From: DASRDU01 sp035560235
GTDB taxonomy: Bacteria > Acidobacteriota > Blastocatellia > RBC074
DNA: 64,000 nucleotides
Direction of reading: 5' to 3'
NCBI GenBank assembly: GCA_035560235.1
Contig: DATMAG010000086.1
Span: 21,738 to 85,737, forward strand
Below the pieces are notes generated by a model. The model worked only from the letters and a program-made list of their open reading frames with translations. It searched no databases and was not told the DNA's origin. Below are positions 1-8,290 of this stretch, in pieces (within the stretch, counting starts at the first letter, position 1; each line of letters starts with the position of its first letter). Position numbers and translations under genes: made by a program.

Positions 1-1323
1 CTTCACGTCATACGCTTCAATCTTTTTGCCCAGGTACTCCGGCGTGCGCCCGACCATCAGCCCGGCCATAAACACGGCCAGAATGACAAAGATCAGCATC
101 CCGTACATTCCCGCGCCGACACCGCCGAAGATCACTTCGCCAAGCATAATGTTGACCAAAGGAACCAGCCCGCCAAGCGGCGTGAATGAATCGTGCATCG
201 CATTCACCGCGCCGCACGAAGCGTCGGTTGTAATGGTGGCAAAGAGCGCCGAACCGGCAATTCCAAAACGCACTTCCTTGCCTTCCATATTGCCGCCCGG
301 CTGCAGCGCGCCCGCCATCTGATCTGTTCCGGCGAGCAGCGGATTGCCTTTCGCTTCGGCGTCATAAGTCACCAGCACGCCCGCCAGAAATAACGCCGAC
401 ATTGCCGCAAACACAGCCCAGCCGTGTCGCGGCGCTCCGGTCATCATTCCGAGCGTGTATGTCAGCCCGGCTGAGATGGCAAAGATCGCCAGCATGGCCA
501 GCAGATTTGAAAGCGGCGTCGGGTTCTCAAACGGATGCGCGCTGTTGGCATTGAAAAACCCGCCGCCATTCGTGCCGAACTGCTTGATGATCTCCTGCGA
601 CGCAACCGGCCCCTGCGCGATGACCTGTTCGGTAATTCGTTCAGTGCTCTTCGCGCCGCTCTCTGCGATCTTTTCAATCACTGGCGGGTCAAGCAGCCGC
701 GCCCTGTCGTAAGCTCTGAAGTTCTGCACGACGCCCTGCGACACCAGCAGCAAGGCGCCGATGAGACAAAACGGCAGCAGCACCCACAGCGTCGCGCGCG
801 TCAGGTCAACCCAGAAATTGCCGATGGTTTCGCGTTCGCGCTGCGCGATGCCGCGAATAAAGGCGATGGCGAGCGCAATGCCTGCCGCCGCCGAGACAAA
901 GTTCTGATAAGCCAGCCCGGCCATCTGCGTCAGGTAACTCATCGTCACTTCCGGCACATAAGACTGCCAGTTCGTGTTGGTCGTAAACGATGCCGCCGTG
1001 TTGAAGGCCGAACCCGGCTCGACGTTCGCCAGCTTTTGCGGATTGAGCGGCAGGTAACTTTGCAGACGCTGAAGCAGATAAAGCACAAGCATCGAAACGA
1101 GACTGAACAGCAGCAGCGCCACCGCATATTCAGTCCAGCGCATTTCGCGCATCTCATCCACTCCGGTCAGGCGATAGATCAGCCGTTCGAGCGGGCGCAG
1201 CGCCGGATCAAGCAGTGTGTGTTCACGCCGAAAGACACGCGTCATAAAAATGCCGAGCGGTTTCGTCACCGCCAGCACGAGCGCGAAGTACAGCAGGATT
1301 TGCAACCATCCGTTGAGTGTCAT
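1..1323 (-). CDS. kdpA: Potassium-transporting ATPase subunit KdpA (3' end outside window)
   Basis: This is the K+-translocating subunit of the high-affinity KdpFABC pump in the inner membrane. The minus-strand frame is open from an ATG at 1321-1323 to the left edge (441 codons; the family is usually about 560-600 residues). It begins MTLNGWLQILLYFALVLAVTK and, near the edge, carries the typical GLMVGRTPEYLGKKIEAYDVK stretch of late KdpA. It lies 15 bp after kdpF, and kdpB and kdpC are expected just beyond the window. The identity is seen directly in the translation; only the C-terminus is missing. Confidence 0.95.
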   Translation of the reverse strand, partial: MTLNGWLQILLYFALVLAVTKPLGIFMTRVFRREHTLLDPALRPLERLIYRLTGVDEMREMRWTEYAVALLLFSLVSMLVLYLLQRLQSYLPLNPQKLANVEPGSAFNTAASFTTNTNWQSYVPEVTMSYLTQMAGLAYQNFVSAAAGIALAIAFIRGIAQRERETIGNFWVDLTRATLWVLLPFCLIGALLLVSQGVVQNFRAYDRARLLDPPVIEKIAESGAKSTERITEQVIAQGPVASQEIIKQFGTNGGGFFNANSAHPFENPTPLSNLLAMLAIFAISAGLTYTLGMMTGAPRHGWAVFAAMSALFLAGVLVTYDAEAKGNPLLAGTDQMAGALQPGGNMEGKEVRFGIAGSALFATITTDASCGAVNAMHDSFTPLGGLVPLVNIMLGEVIFGGVGAGMYGMLIFVILAVFMAGLMVGRTPEYLGKKIEAYDVK

Positions 1324-1338
1324 AATCGCCTGGGCAGT

Positions 1339-1428
1339 TCAGAATTTTTCCGGCCTGAGCAGCGCAACAGTCAGGTAAACAAACAGCAGCGCCGCCACGA
1401 CAAGGCAGATGATGGATTCAATGTTCAT
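1339..1428 (-). CDS. kdpF: KdpF, small stabilising subunit of the Kdp pump
   Basis: A 29-residue single-span membrane peptide. It starts MNIESIICLVVAALLFVYL and ends with the hallmark LLRPEKF tail of KdpF. It sits directly upstream of kdpA with a 15-bp gap, exactly where KdpF is found in kdpFABC operons. The family stabilises the KdpABC complex. It is too short for ordinary ORF callers, but the tail motif and position make the call firm. Confidence 0.93.
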   Translation of the reverse strand: MNIESIICLVVAALLFVYLTVALLRPEKF

Positions 1429-1462
1429 TTCATTCTGCTCCTGGTCAGCCTTCACAGCTTCC

Positions 1463-1546
1463 TCAGAGTTTTTCACAGCCCCGGACGTAAATGACCGAGA
1501 CGAGGAAAAAGAAAATCGTCAAACCGCTGAAGATCAGGTCAGACAT
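1463..1546 (-). CDS. 27-residue membrane peptide of the kdp operon
   Basis: The ORF encodes MSDLIFSGLTIFFFLVSVIY followed by VRGCEKL: one hydrophobic span and a short basic/Cys tail. A good ribosome site (GGGAGAG) lies 6-12 bases before the ATG. The start overlaps the stop of the preceding 73-residue ORF by 8 bases (ATG TC TGA arrangement). From memory, similar miniproteins ending in YVxGCxxL precede kdpF in other bacteria, so it may be an uncharacterised accessory peptide of the pump. The function is unknown. Confidence 0.7.
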   Translation of the reverse strand: MSDLIFSGLTIFFFLVSVIYVRGCEKL

Positions 1547-1760
1547 TGCTTCTCTCCCTTTCAGATGATCCGGGGCCGTTCTGTCGCCTGCACCGCCGGA
1601 TGATCCGGCAGGCCAGCCGGAGTTGAATTGCAAAATCAATGGTCTTCACGATTTCGACCAGCGCTCTTCCCGGCAGGCTGAACCTGTCAGTCAGCCTGAC
1701 AACAGACTCCTTCAGGCAACTGATGGCCGCAGTGCGCCGGGTGATCTCAGCCGCGTTCAT
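1539..1760 (-). CDS. Hypothetical 73-residue protein, translationally coupled in the kdp operon
   Basis: It begins MNAAEITRRTAAISCLKESV and is rich in Arg; I recognise no family. The evidence that it is expressed is its wiring. Its ATG overlaps the TAA of the porin gene (TAATG), and its stop lies inside the first codons of the 27-residue peptide. It therefore forms an unbroken overlap chain porin-73 aa-27 aa. A 5' extension to 1790 is possible but would overlap the porin more deeply. Confidence 0.45.
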   Translation of the reverse strand: MNAAEITRRTAAISCLKESVVRLTDRFSLPGRALVEIVKTIDFAIQLRLACRIIRRCRRQNGPGSSERERSNV

Positions 1761-3307
1761 TACCAGGTTCCTTCCTTGCGCCCGAACCACCAGATGAGGC
1801 CGAGCGTTGCCGTGTTCTGCTCCTTCTTCAGCACGCCGGGCGCACTGGTCAGGAAGAACGGACGGTTCGCATAATCGCGCCGATACTCGACGCGTCCCAG
1901 AAAGCCGTCAGCGAATTTATACTCTGCGGTCAGCGTGTGTTCCTTCAGATCCTGCGTCACCCCCGAGAACATTCCGCCGCGATCCGCCAGATATTCGAAG
2001 CGCCCGGCCATCGCAAACTTCGGCGTGAACTGATAACGCGCATAAGCAGCGCCGCCCTGCACGCGTGTCGGCGCCGCCTCCTTAAAAGTGCGACTGATGA
2101 CGTAATCACCTTCCAGCGCGAAAGTCAGTTTGTCCGTCGCCTTGATCGTCGCGTAAGCGTCAATGACGTGATAACGCCCGTCTGGCGCAGGCCGGATCAC
2201 CTCAGTCGAAAGGCCGGGCTGCGTTGGCAGGGGCGCGAAGGTCGGATTGAGCGCTGGGCGCAGGTCGCGCTGCTCCTGTCCGGCGTAGTAGTTGAACTGG
2301 GCGGTGAGGCGTGATGAAGGTTTGACTGTCAGGCCGACATGCTGCGATTTGAAACCGTTGAAGTCCTCGCTCTGCTGCGCCCCGTTTACCAGCCAGTAAG
2401 TCGCGGTCAGTTTGTCACTGACCGGATACACGGCGCGAAAACCGAAGTGATAAAACGGCAGAAAGTTGAAGAAATAGGCCCGCGAGTAGTTGAAGTTATC
2501 CTTCGTGTAATTCGTCTCGTAACCCAGGCTGCCCGCAAACTTGCCGAAATCAACCGTCAGCCCGCTGCCAACCGGGAATACATATGTCCCGTAAGCCTGC
2601 CAGATGTTGCGCTCAACCTGCGGGCGCGGCTCATTCGCCGCATTGCCCTGGACGGTCTCGGTCGCCTGTCCGTACTGCAGATCCAGGCGTCCACCGAAAC
2701 GCCGCCCTGCCGCAACGTCAGGGGCACGCTCAATGATGATCGCCGCCTGGTTCAGGCTGAAGCTGTTGCTCATCACATCATAAGCTCGCAACAGGCTGAT
2801 GCGCCCGACAGGCCGGTTGAAGTTGTATCCGTAATAACCATCAAGCGTGACGTTGAGTGTTGTGCCGCGCCAGAAATCAGGCGCACCGCGCTCAGCCTCG
2901 GACTGCGGCGCTGTCGCCTTTGCTGCGGGAGCAGAAACAGCCGCTGAGACAGGCATCACGAGTTCGGGTTTGAGAGCATTCTCCGCCCTTGTCAGCGGGA
3001 CAGCACTCTTGTCCGGGCGGCTGACGCGCAACGCCGATTCGAGTTCGTCCACACGCGCCTGCAGGCGCTCGATCATCTCCCCTATCTGTTTCAGCTCTTC
3101 CGCCAGCGCCTTACTGTTCCCGGCAGGTGAAGACCTGTCTTCAGCGGCAGCAGGCTGCTGAACCGGAGACGCTACTGCCAGCCTGTCCCTGGCCTGAGTT
3201 GCAGGAAGGTTGAAGATAATGGATTGCGCCAGGGAGCCGGTGCCCGAGCCAGCCAGTAAAATCGCGGTAGTGAACAGCAGTCCCAGGGGCCTGAACCCGA
3301 ATTTCAT
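1760..3307 (-). CDS. Putative beta-barrel porin (BBP2/OmpL-like) of the kdp operon
   Basis: An outer-membrane protein of 515 residues. Residues 1-28 form a signal peptide (MKFGFRPLGLLFTTAILLAG, cleavage near SLAQ). Residues about 60-95 are a short coiled coil (ALAEELKQIGEMIERLQARV), and from about 150 on there are alternating aromatic-rich strands of a barrel, ending in ...LIWWFGRKEGTW. The pattern matches the putative beta-barrel porin-2 family. It lies between a small membrane ORF and the kdpF region on the same strand with tight or overlapping junctions, so it is probably induced with the K+ pump and may let K+ across the outer membrane. That role is inferred. Confidence 0.75.
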   Translation of the reverse strand: MKFGFRPLGLLFTTAILLAGSGTGSLAQSIIFNLPATQARDRLAVASPVQQPAAAEDRSSPAGNSKALAEELKQIGEMIERLQARVDELESALRVSRPDKSAVPLTRAENALKPELVMPVSAAVSAPAAKATAPQSEAERGAPDFWRGTTLNVTLDGYYGYNFNRPVGRISLLRAYDVMSNSFSLNQAAIIIERAPDVAAGRRFGGRLDLQYGQATETVQGNAANEPRPQVERNIWQAYGTYVFPVGSGLTVDFGKFAGSLGYETNYTKDNFNYSRAYFFNFLPFYHFGFRAVYPVSDKLTATYWLVNGAQQSEDFNGFKSQHVGLTVKPSSRLTAQFNYYAGQEQRDLRPALNPTFAPLPTQPGLSTEVIRPAPDGRYHVIDAYATIKATDKLTFALEGDYVISRTFKEAAPTRVQGGAAYARYQFTPKFAMAGRFEYLADRGGMFSGVTQDLKEHTLTAEYKFADGFLGRVEYRRDYANRPFFLTSAPGVLKKEQNTATLGLIWWFGRKEGTW

Positions 3308-3322
3308 TTCCGTCCTTCTTTC

Positions 3323-3550
3323 TCAAGTCTTCCTGACCTGTTCTTTCGTAACTGCACACTTTTCATCCACGGTCAGACTTGCGATCAGATGCCTCTGCTC
3401 GGGACCGTCGCTGGCGCCGTAAATTTCCCGCAGCAGCCAGACCCGGCGAGTCCTGCATTCAGACGCCCCGTCAACAAGCAGGAAGCGCAGCAGGAGCAGC
3501 AGTGAAGCCGTTGTAAGCGCGACCACAATCGAGATCACATAAGTAAACAT
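3323..3550 (-). CDS. Small membrane protein, first gene of the kdp structural operon
   Basis: A 75-residue protein starting MFTYVISIVVALTTASLLLL, with one N-terminal membrane span and a polar tail. I chose the ATG at 3548-3550 because AGGAGG lies just upstream; the frame is open seven codons further. It is followed 15 bp later by the porin gene. I do not recognise the family. Its position after the presumed KdpE-controlled promoter suggests a K+ limitation-induced protein. Confidence 0.6.
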   Translation of the reverse strand: MFTYVISIVVALTTASLLLLLRFLLVDGASECRTRRVWLLREIYGASDGPEQRHLIASLTVDEKCAVTKEQVRKT

Positions 3551-3599
3551 TGGAGCCTCCTTCCGCAACCGCTATCAGTTCATCCCGGCGGAAGGGACA

Positions 3600-3660
3600 G
3601 GCTAGACCTTTATCCATAAGGATAGCGTAAGAGGTTTATAAAAAGTTCGTAAAGACGGAA
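3600..3660 (-). promoter_or_regulatory. Candidate KdpE-controlled promoter region
   Basis: The 124-bp gap between kdpE and the kdp structural genes holds an AT-rich block at 3634-3655 (minus strand reads TTTACGAACTTTTTATAAA) and a small palindrome TATCC-TTAT-GGATA at 3611-3624. KdpE operators in enterobacteria are T-rich and sit just upstream of kdpF. The assignment rests on position and composition only. Confidence 0.35.
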
Positions 3661-3674
3661 TCAGGAAAGAAACA

Positions 3675-4379
3675 TCAGGCTTCGGAATTGAAGCGATAAC
3701 CAACCCAGGGTTCGGTGAGGATGTAGACAGGGCGGGACGGGTCAGGTTCGATCTTTTTGCGGAGCTGGCCGACGAAAACGCGCAGGTATTCGGTCTGCTC
3801 AACGAAATTGCCGCCCCAGATGGCCGAGAGCAGCGTGCGATGGGTCAGCACCTTTCCGGCGTGCTGAAGAAAATAGACCAGCAGATCAAATTCCTTCGGC
3901 GTCAGGCGCACCTCTTCGCCGCGCACCGTGATCTGATGCGCGGCGAGATCGGCGCGAAAGTCTCCGGCTTCAATCAGCGTCACGGCTTCATCACTGCCCG
4001 TCGGCGCAGGCGCGCGACGCAGAGCAGCGCGAATGCGGGCCAGCAGTTCATCCATGCCGAAAGGTTTGGTGACGTAATCATCCGCGCCCGCATCGAGCGC
4101 CTGCACTTTCGTCTGCTCTTCGCCCCTGACCGATAAAACAATGATCGGCAGTTCGGAACGCGCCCGCAAACGGCGGCACAGTTCGATGCCGTCAACGCCG
4201 GGCATTGAAAGATCGGTCACGACCAGATCAGGCGGCCAGTCGTTGAAAACATCCAGCGCCGACTCGCCATCGGCAGCGACGCGCACATCGTAACCGTGCG
4301 TTTCGAGACTGCGGCGCAGCACGCGCGTAATCTGCGCTTCATCATCCACCACCAGAATGCGCCTGCGGTCACTGCTCAT
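3675..4379 (-). CDS. kdpE: Response regulator KdpE (OmpR/PhoB family)
   Basis: A cytoplasmic transcription regulator of 234 residues, the normal KdpE length. The receiver domain spans about 7-120: acidic pocket VVDDE, phospho-acceptor Asp in VVTDLSMPG, Lys in YVTKPFG. The winged-helix DNA-binding domain spans about 135-232 (LTPKEFDLLVYFLQHAGKVL ... VGYRF). Its ATG overlaps the end of the sensor kinase gene by 4 bases (ATGA), so the two are coupled. It should activate the kdp structural genes downstream. Confidence 0.93.
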   Translation of the reverse strand: MSSDRRRILVVDDEAQITRVLRRSLETHGYDVRVAADGESALDVFNDWPPDLVVTDLSMPGVDGIELCRRLRARSELPIIVLSVRGEEQTKVQALDAGADDYVTKPFGMDELLARIRAALRRAPAPTGSDEAVTLIEAGDFRADLAAHQITVRGEEVRLTPKEFDLLVYFLQHAGKVLTHRTLLSAIWGGNFVEQTEYLRVFVGQLRKKIEPDPSRPVYILTEPWVGYRFNSEA

Positions 4380-5542
4380 GGTTCGTCATTATCACCAATC
4401 GGCAAAGTGAAGACTACTCGTGTTCCCTGCCCCGTGGCAGCGTCATCAATCCAAATGCGCCCGCCGTGCGCCTCGATGATGCCGCGCGCAATCGCCAGGC
4501 CCATGCCGATGCCTTTGGGCTGACGAGTTGCGGTGTCGGGTGCGACTCTGAAAAATTTGTCGAAGACTCTTTCACGCAACTCAGGCGCGATGCCCCGGCC
4601 CTGATCGGCAACGGCAATCTCGATCATCTCGTCACCGGCGCGTGCGGCGCTGACGCGAACCACAGTTCCCGGCGGCGAATACTTGGCGGCATTGTCGAGC
4701 AGCGTGTAGATGACTTCAGCCACTGCGCGGGCATCAACCCGCACAACCGGCAGTTCGTCGTCAACTTCGGTCACGATGCGGTGACGGCGCACCAGCGGTT
4801 CAGCCCGTGCGAGCGCCGCCACCAGAATTTCATCCACCGCGCCCCAGCGGCGACGCAGTTGCAGTTCTCCGGCCTCAATGCGGGCCAGTTCGACAAGGCC
4901 TTCGATGAAATGATTGAGCCGGTCAGCCTCTTCATCAATGACTTCAAGCATCTCGCGGCGCGCTTCCTGATCGAAGACCACCGGAACTTCGCCGTTCGCC
5001 TGCCCTTCCCTGAGCAGAGTCGTGACTGAAACCTTGATCGAAGTCAGCGGCGTGCGCAGGTCGTGCGTGACGGCATCGAGCAGCGCCGATTTCAACTGCT
5101 CGCTCTGGCGCAGAGCCTCGGCGTGGCTGGCGCGCTCGAAGGCATCCCGGAGTTCGCCGTAAAGTCGTTCGATTTCGCGCCTGCCCGCTTCGGCCTCTTC
5201 AGCGCGCCGCCTGGCCCGCGAGGAAAGCTGCCCGGCAATCATCGCCGTCATCAGAAACGCCGCCAGCGCAATCCAGTTCTGCGGGTCTTCAATCGTCAGC
5301 GTCCCGGTCGGCGGCAGAAAGAAAAAATTGAAGCACAGCACTCCGAGCACCGCAGCCACAATCGCCGGGCGACTGCCCCAGCCCGTCGCCACAAACAGCA
5401 CGATCAGCAGCAGCGCCAGCGCCACGGTCGTCGAATTGATAACCTCGCCGCCCGCAAACGGGGCCAGCGCCGCCGTCACTGCGGCAATGCCGAGCACGGC
5501 TGACGCATAACCCGCCGCCCGATTCTGCCTGAGATTTTTCAT
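4376..5542 (-). CDS. kdpD: Short KdpD-type sensor histidine kinase lacking the N-terminal KdpD/Usp domains
   Basis: An inner-membrane sensor kinase for K+ supply. About residues 8-110 match the DUF4118 four-helix membrane region (FNFFFLPPTGTLTIEDPQNW is typical). A linker coiled coil follows, then HisKA with the H-box AVTHDLRTPLTSIKVS, and an ATPase domain with N-box LLDNAAKYSPPGT, G1 VADQGRGIAP and G2 GIGMGLAIARGIIEAHGG. At about 388 residues it is less than half of the enterobacterial KdpD (about 890) and has no room for the KdpD (PF02702) and Usp domains. The start is uncertain: ATGs at 5542, 5554 and 5578 are in frame. It overlaps kdpE by 4 bases. Confidence 0.85.
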   Translation of the reverse strand: MKNLRQNRAAGYASAVLGIAAVTAALAPFAGGEVINSTTVALALLLIVLFVATGWGSRPAIVAAVLGVLCFNFFFLPPTGTLTIEDPQNWIALAAFLMTAMIAGQLSSRARRRAEEAEAGRREIERLYGELRDAFERASHAEALRQSEQLKSALLDAVTHDLRTPLTSIKVSVTTLLREGQANGEVPVVFDQEARREMLEVIDEEADRLNHFIEGLVELARIEAGELQLRRRWGAVDEILVAALARAEPLVRRHRIVTEVDDELPVVRVDARAVAEVIYTLLDNAAKYSPPGTVVRVSAARAGDEMIEIAVADQGRGIAPELRERVFDKFFRVAPDTATRQPKGIGMGLAIARGIIEAHGGRIWIDDAATGQGTRVVFTLPIGDNDEP

Positions 5543-5686
5543 TGCGCTAATCATTGCGCAGTGTTCGTCTTTGCACAAAGCATTGTTGCGCCGCAGCAGT
5601 TGATGACTCAGTGCACAACTGCCTCACCTCTTCCGTCTGTCTGAGTTACAATCAGGCCGGATCATCGAATGAAAGGAAGACTGGGT

Positions 5687-6289
5687 ATGTCTGCGCTGCC
5701 GAAGCAACATTACACGATTGAAGAATACATTGAGCTGGTGAAAAACTCTGACGAACGATTTGAGTATTTTGACGGCGGAATCGTGTCCATGGCCGGGGGC
5801 AAAATCGCTCACGGTGCAATCTCTGCCAATTTCATCCGCAGCCTCGGCAACCGGCTGGAAGGTCGCCCCTGCCAGGTTTATGGTGGTGATACAGCCGTGA
5901 AGGTGCCCAGGGCTTTGCCTTTCCGTCTCCCTGATGTCAGCGTCGTCTGTGGTCAGCCGGTGATTGAAGAGCTGCAGGGCATTGAAATGCTGGTCAACCC
6001 GCTGCTGATTGTTGAAGTCCTGTCGCCTTCGACTGAAAACTATGACCGCGAAGCGAAGTTTCTGGCTTACCAGTCCATCGCCAGCTTTCAGGAATACCTG
6101 CTCATCGCGCAGCATCGCCCGCACGTCACGCAATACATTCGTCAGCCTGACGGTCGCTGGCTGCGCGCGGATATTGAAGGGCTGGAAGCAATGGTCACCC
6201 TGTCATCACTTGATGTGACACTGCCGCTCAGCGAGATTTACCGAATGGTGGATTTTGAGCAGAACGAGAAATCTTCACCAGTTTCATAG
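5687..6289 (+). CDS. Uma2 family (DUF820) endonuclease-like protein
   Basis: A 200-residue protein of the PD-(D/E)xK-like Uma2 family common in cyanobacteria and Acidobacteria. Visible hallmarks are YTIEEYIEL at the N-terminus, RFEYFDGGI, RLPDVSVVC, LLIVEVLSPSTENYD with the E/K region, and AKFLAYQSI. The start at 5687 is chosen for the AAGGAAG ribosome site; an ATG six codons earlier is also in frame. It is divergent from kdpD and appears monocistronic. The biological role of this family is unsettled. Confidence 0.8.
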   Translation: MSALPKQHYTIEEYIELVKNSDERFEYFDGGIVSMAGGKIAHGAISANFIRSLGNRLEGRPCQVYGGDTAVKVPRALPFRLPDVSVVCGQPVIEELQGIEMLVNPLLIVEVLSPSTENYDREAKFLAYQSIASFQEYLLIAQHRPHVTQYIRQPDGRWLRADIEGLEAMVTLSSLDVTLPLSEIYRMVDFEQNEKSSPVS

Positions 6290-6320
6290 CGGGTAATTTC
6301 AGTTCTTTCTTCGCACGCTG

Positions 6321-6668
6321 ATGAGCATAAGTGGAACCGCAACTTTGCTGACGATTCTTTTCAGTCTGGCCGCCTCCTGCTGGCTCATCTTTTTCACCAG
6401 GCCAGCGGAGTCACTGATTGAAGAGGTCAGATCACTGATCGAACTTCTGATCAGAGGCCTGCTATCTTTTCTGGCGATCTGCTTTTTCGCTTTGATTGCT
6501 TACACGGTCATTTCAGTGATTGCGACCAGTGCAGTTGACTTCAGAATCTTCGTGAAGCTGTGGCAATACTGTCAATATGTGTTCCCCGGCATTCTGCTGA
6601 TATTCAGCATCATCATTCTGTCCCGGCTGATCTCTTCAGAAATTCGCCGCCGGGCGAAACAGAGATAA
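6321..6668 (+). CDS. Hypothetical membrane protein, 115 residues
   Basis: Three predicted membrane spans are visible: about 7-26 (TLLTILFSLAASCWLIFF), about 46-72, and about 85-105 (YVFPGILLIFSIIILSRLI). A basic C-terminal tail (EIRRRAKQR) probably lies in the cytoplasm. It begins 31 bp after the Uma2 gene on the same strand. I recognise no family and see no conserved motif. Confidence 0.5.
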   Translation: MSISGTATLLTILFSLAASCWLIFFTRPAESLIEEVRSLIELLIRGLLSFLAICFFALIAYTVISVIATSAVDFRIFVKLWQYCQYVFPGILLIFSIIILSRLISSEIRRRAKQR

Positions 6669-6800
6669 ACTTGCCAAACCTCCTGTCAGCCGCTAATCTG
6701 ACCCATCATTGATTCAGAAACAGGCATTGAACTGCGTTCGCTACCGCCCGAATAACAATCATCAGGGACAACTGTCAAAAAGGTAATCAGGTAATCAAAG

Positions 6801-8252
6801 ATGCTCAAGACACTGCTGCTCAATCCGCCGTCGTTTGAAAAGTTCGATGGAGGCGCAAGTTCGCGCTGGCCTGCGACTCGTGAGATTGAAAGTTACTGGT
6901 ATCCGGTGTGGCTCGGCTACCCGGCAGCGCTGATCCGTGATCTTGGCGGTGAATCGCGTCTGCTCGATGCCCCGCCGCATCACGTCAGCCCGACTGAAAC
7001 AGCGCAGATTGCCAGGGATTATGAGTTCGTTGTGCTCTTTACTTCGCACGTCGGCTTCAACAATGACGTGAAGCTGGCCGAGATGATGAAGTCGCTCAAT
7101 CCCGAACTGAAGATTGCTTTCGTCGGGCCGCCCGTGACGACGCATCCTGAAGTCGCGCTGCGCGCTTCAACGGCGATTGATTTCGTCACGCACAAGGAAT
7201 TCGATTACACCGTCACGCGCTTTGCTGCGGGCGAACCGCTCGACAAAATTCCGGGCGTGCATTTTCTGCGCGACGGCAAAATGGTTTCGACGATTCCCGA
7301 ACCGCTCGTGACCGATCTCGACAAGCTGCCCTGGGTGACGCCGATTTATAAGCGCGACCTCGACATCAGAAAGTACAACGTGCCGTTTCTGCTCAATCCA
7401 TTTATCGCGTTCTATTCGACGCGCGGCTGTCCGGCGCTCTGCACCTTCTGTCTGTGGCCGCAGACGTTTGACGATCACCGCTGGCGGCAGCGTTCCGTCC
7501 AGAGCGTGCGCGATGAAGTCGAATGGGCGCTGGATGCCTTCAAGCCGGAAGGGCTGAAGGAGATTTTCTTTGACGACGACACGTTCACTTACAATCCGAA
7601 ACGGATGATTGAAATGAGCGCCGCCTTCAAGCCGCTCAAATTCCAGTGGTCATGCACCTCGCGCTCGCATCTGGATTACGAAACCCTGAAGGTGATGGCC
7701 GATGCCGGATGCCGTCTGTTCATCGTCGGCTTTGAATCGGGCAACGAACAGATTCTGAAAAATATCAGGAAGGGCATTACGGCAAAGCGTTCGCTCGAAT
7801 TCGTCAGAAACTGCAAGAAGGTCGGCATCAAAGTGCATGCCGATTTCATCATCGGACTGCCCGGCGAGACACGCGAGACAATCAAAGAGACGATTGCTTA
7901 CGCCAGGGAGATGGATCCTGAAACGCTGCAGGTTTCAGTCGCCCACGCTTATCCGGGCACGGAGATGTACGAGTGGTTCAGGGCCAACGGCGTGATTCTG
8001 AATACGACGATGTCAGATGAACTCGGCCAGCAGTTGCCGATGGCCAACTTCCCACACCTGTCGGGCGCGGAGATGCTCGACTGGGTGCATCGGTTTTACG
8101 ACGAATATTACTTTCGCCCGAAAGTCATCGCGCGCATCGTCAAAGGCGCGGTCTTCAATCGCAACGAGCGCAGGCGGCTTTACAAGGAAGCCAGAGAATT
8201 TCTGGCCACGCGGGCGCGGCGGCGCAAACTGGTTGAGGCCGGACAGGTCTGA
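6801..8252 (+). CDS. hpnJ: Hopanoid biosynthesis radical SAM protein HpnJ
   Basis: A 483-residue B12-binding-type radical SAM enzyme. Residues 1-150 form the cobalamin-binding-like domain, followed by the [4Fe-4S] motif C210-x3-C214-x2-C217 (RGCPALCTFCLWPQTF, a signature of HpnJ). The radical SAM barrel runs to about 400 (IFFDDDTFTYNPKRM, FIVGFESGNEQILKN, DFIIGLPGET). In Burkholderia, HpnJ converts the glucosamine of bacteriohopanetetrol glucosamine into the five-membered cyclitol ether by ring contraction. hpnK and hpnI lie 6-8 kb downstream on the same strand, completing the pathway. The family call is strong; the product is inferred. Confidence 0.9.
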   Translation: MLKTLLLNPPSFEKFDGGASSRWPATREIESYWYPVWLGYPAALIRDLGGESRLLDAPPHHVSPTETAQIARDYEFVVLFTSHVGFNNDVKLAEMMKSLNPELKIAFVGPPVTTHPEVALRASTAIDFVTHKEFDYTVTRFAAGEPLDKIPGVHFLRDGKMVSTIPEPLVTDLDKLPWVTPIYKRDLDIRKYNVPFLLNPFIAFYSTRGCPALCTFCLWPQTFDDHRWRQRSVQSVRDEVEWALDAFKPEGLKEIFFDDDTFTYNPKRMIEMSAAFKPLKFQWSCTSRSHLDYETLKVMADAGCRLFIVGFESGNEQILKNIRKGITAKRSLEFVRNCKKVGIKVHADFIIGLPGETRETIKETIAYAREMDPETLQVSVAHAYPGTEMYEWFRANGVILNTTMSDELGQQLPMANFPHLSGAEMLDWVHRFYDEYYFRPKVIARIVKGAVFNRNERRRLYKEAREFLATRARRRKLVEAGQV

Positions 8253-8290
8253 AGCCGGGCCGGTTCGTGAAGACGCACAGGAGTGAGCGT

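Noticed and set aside
535..1494. Long plus-strand ORF of 319 codons
   Set aside because: It is antisense to kdpA/kdpF and has the Arg/His-rich composition of a shadow frame; the minus strand encodes clear KdpA.
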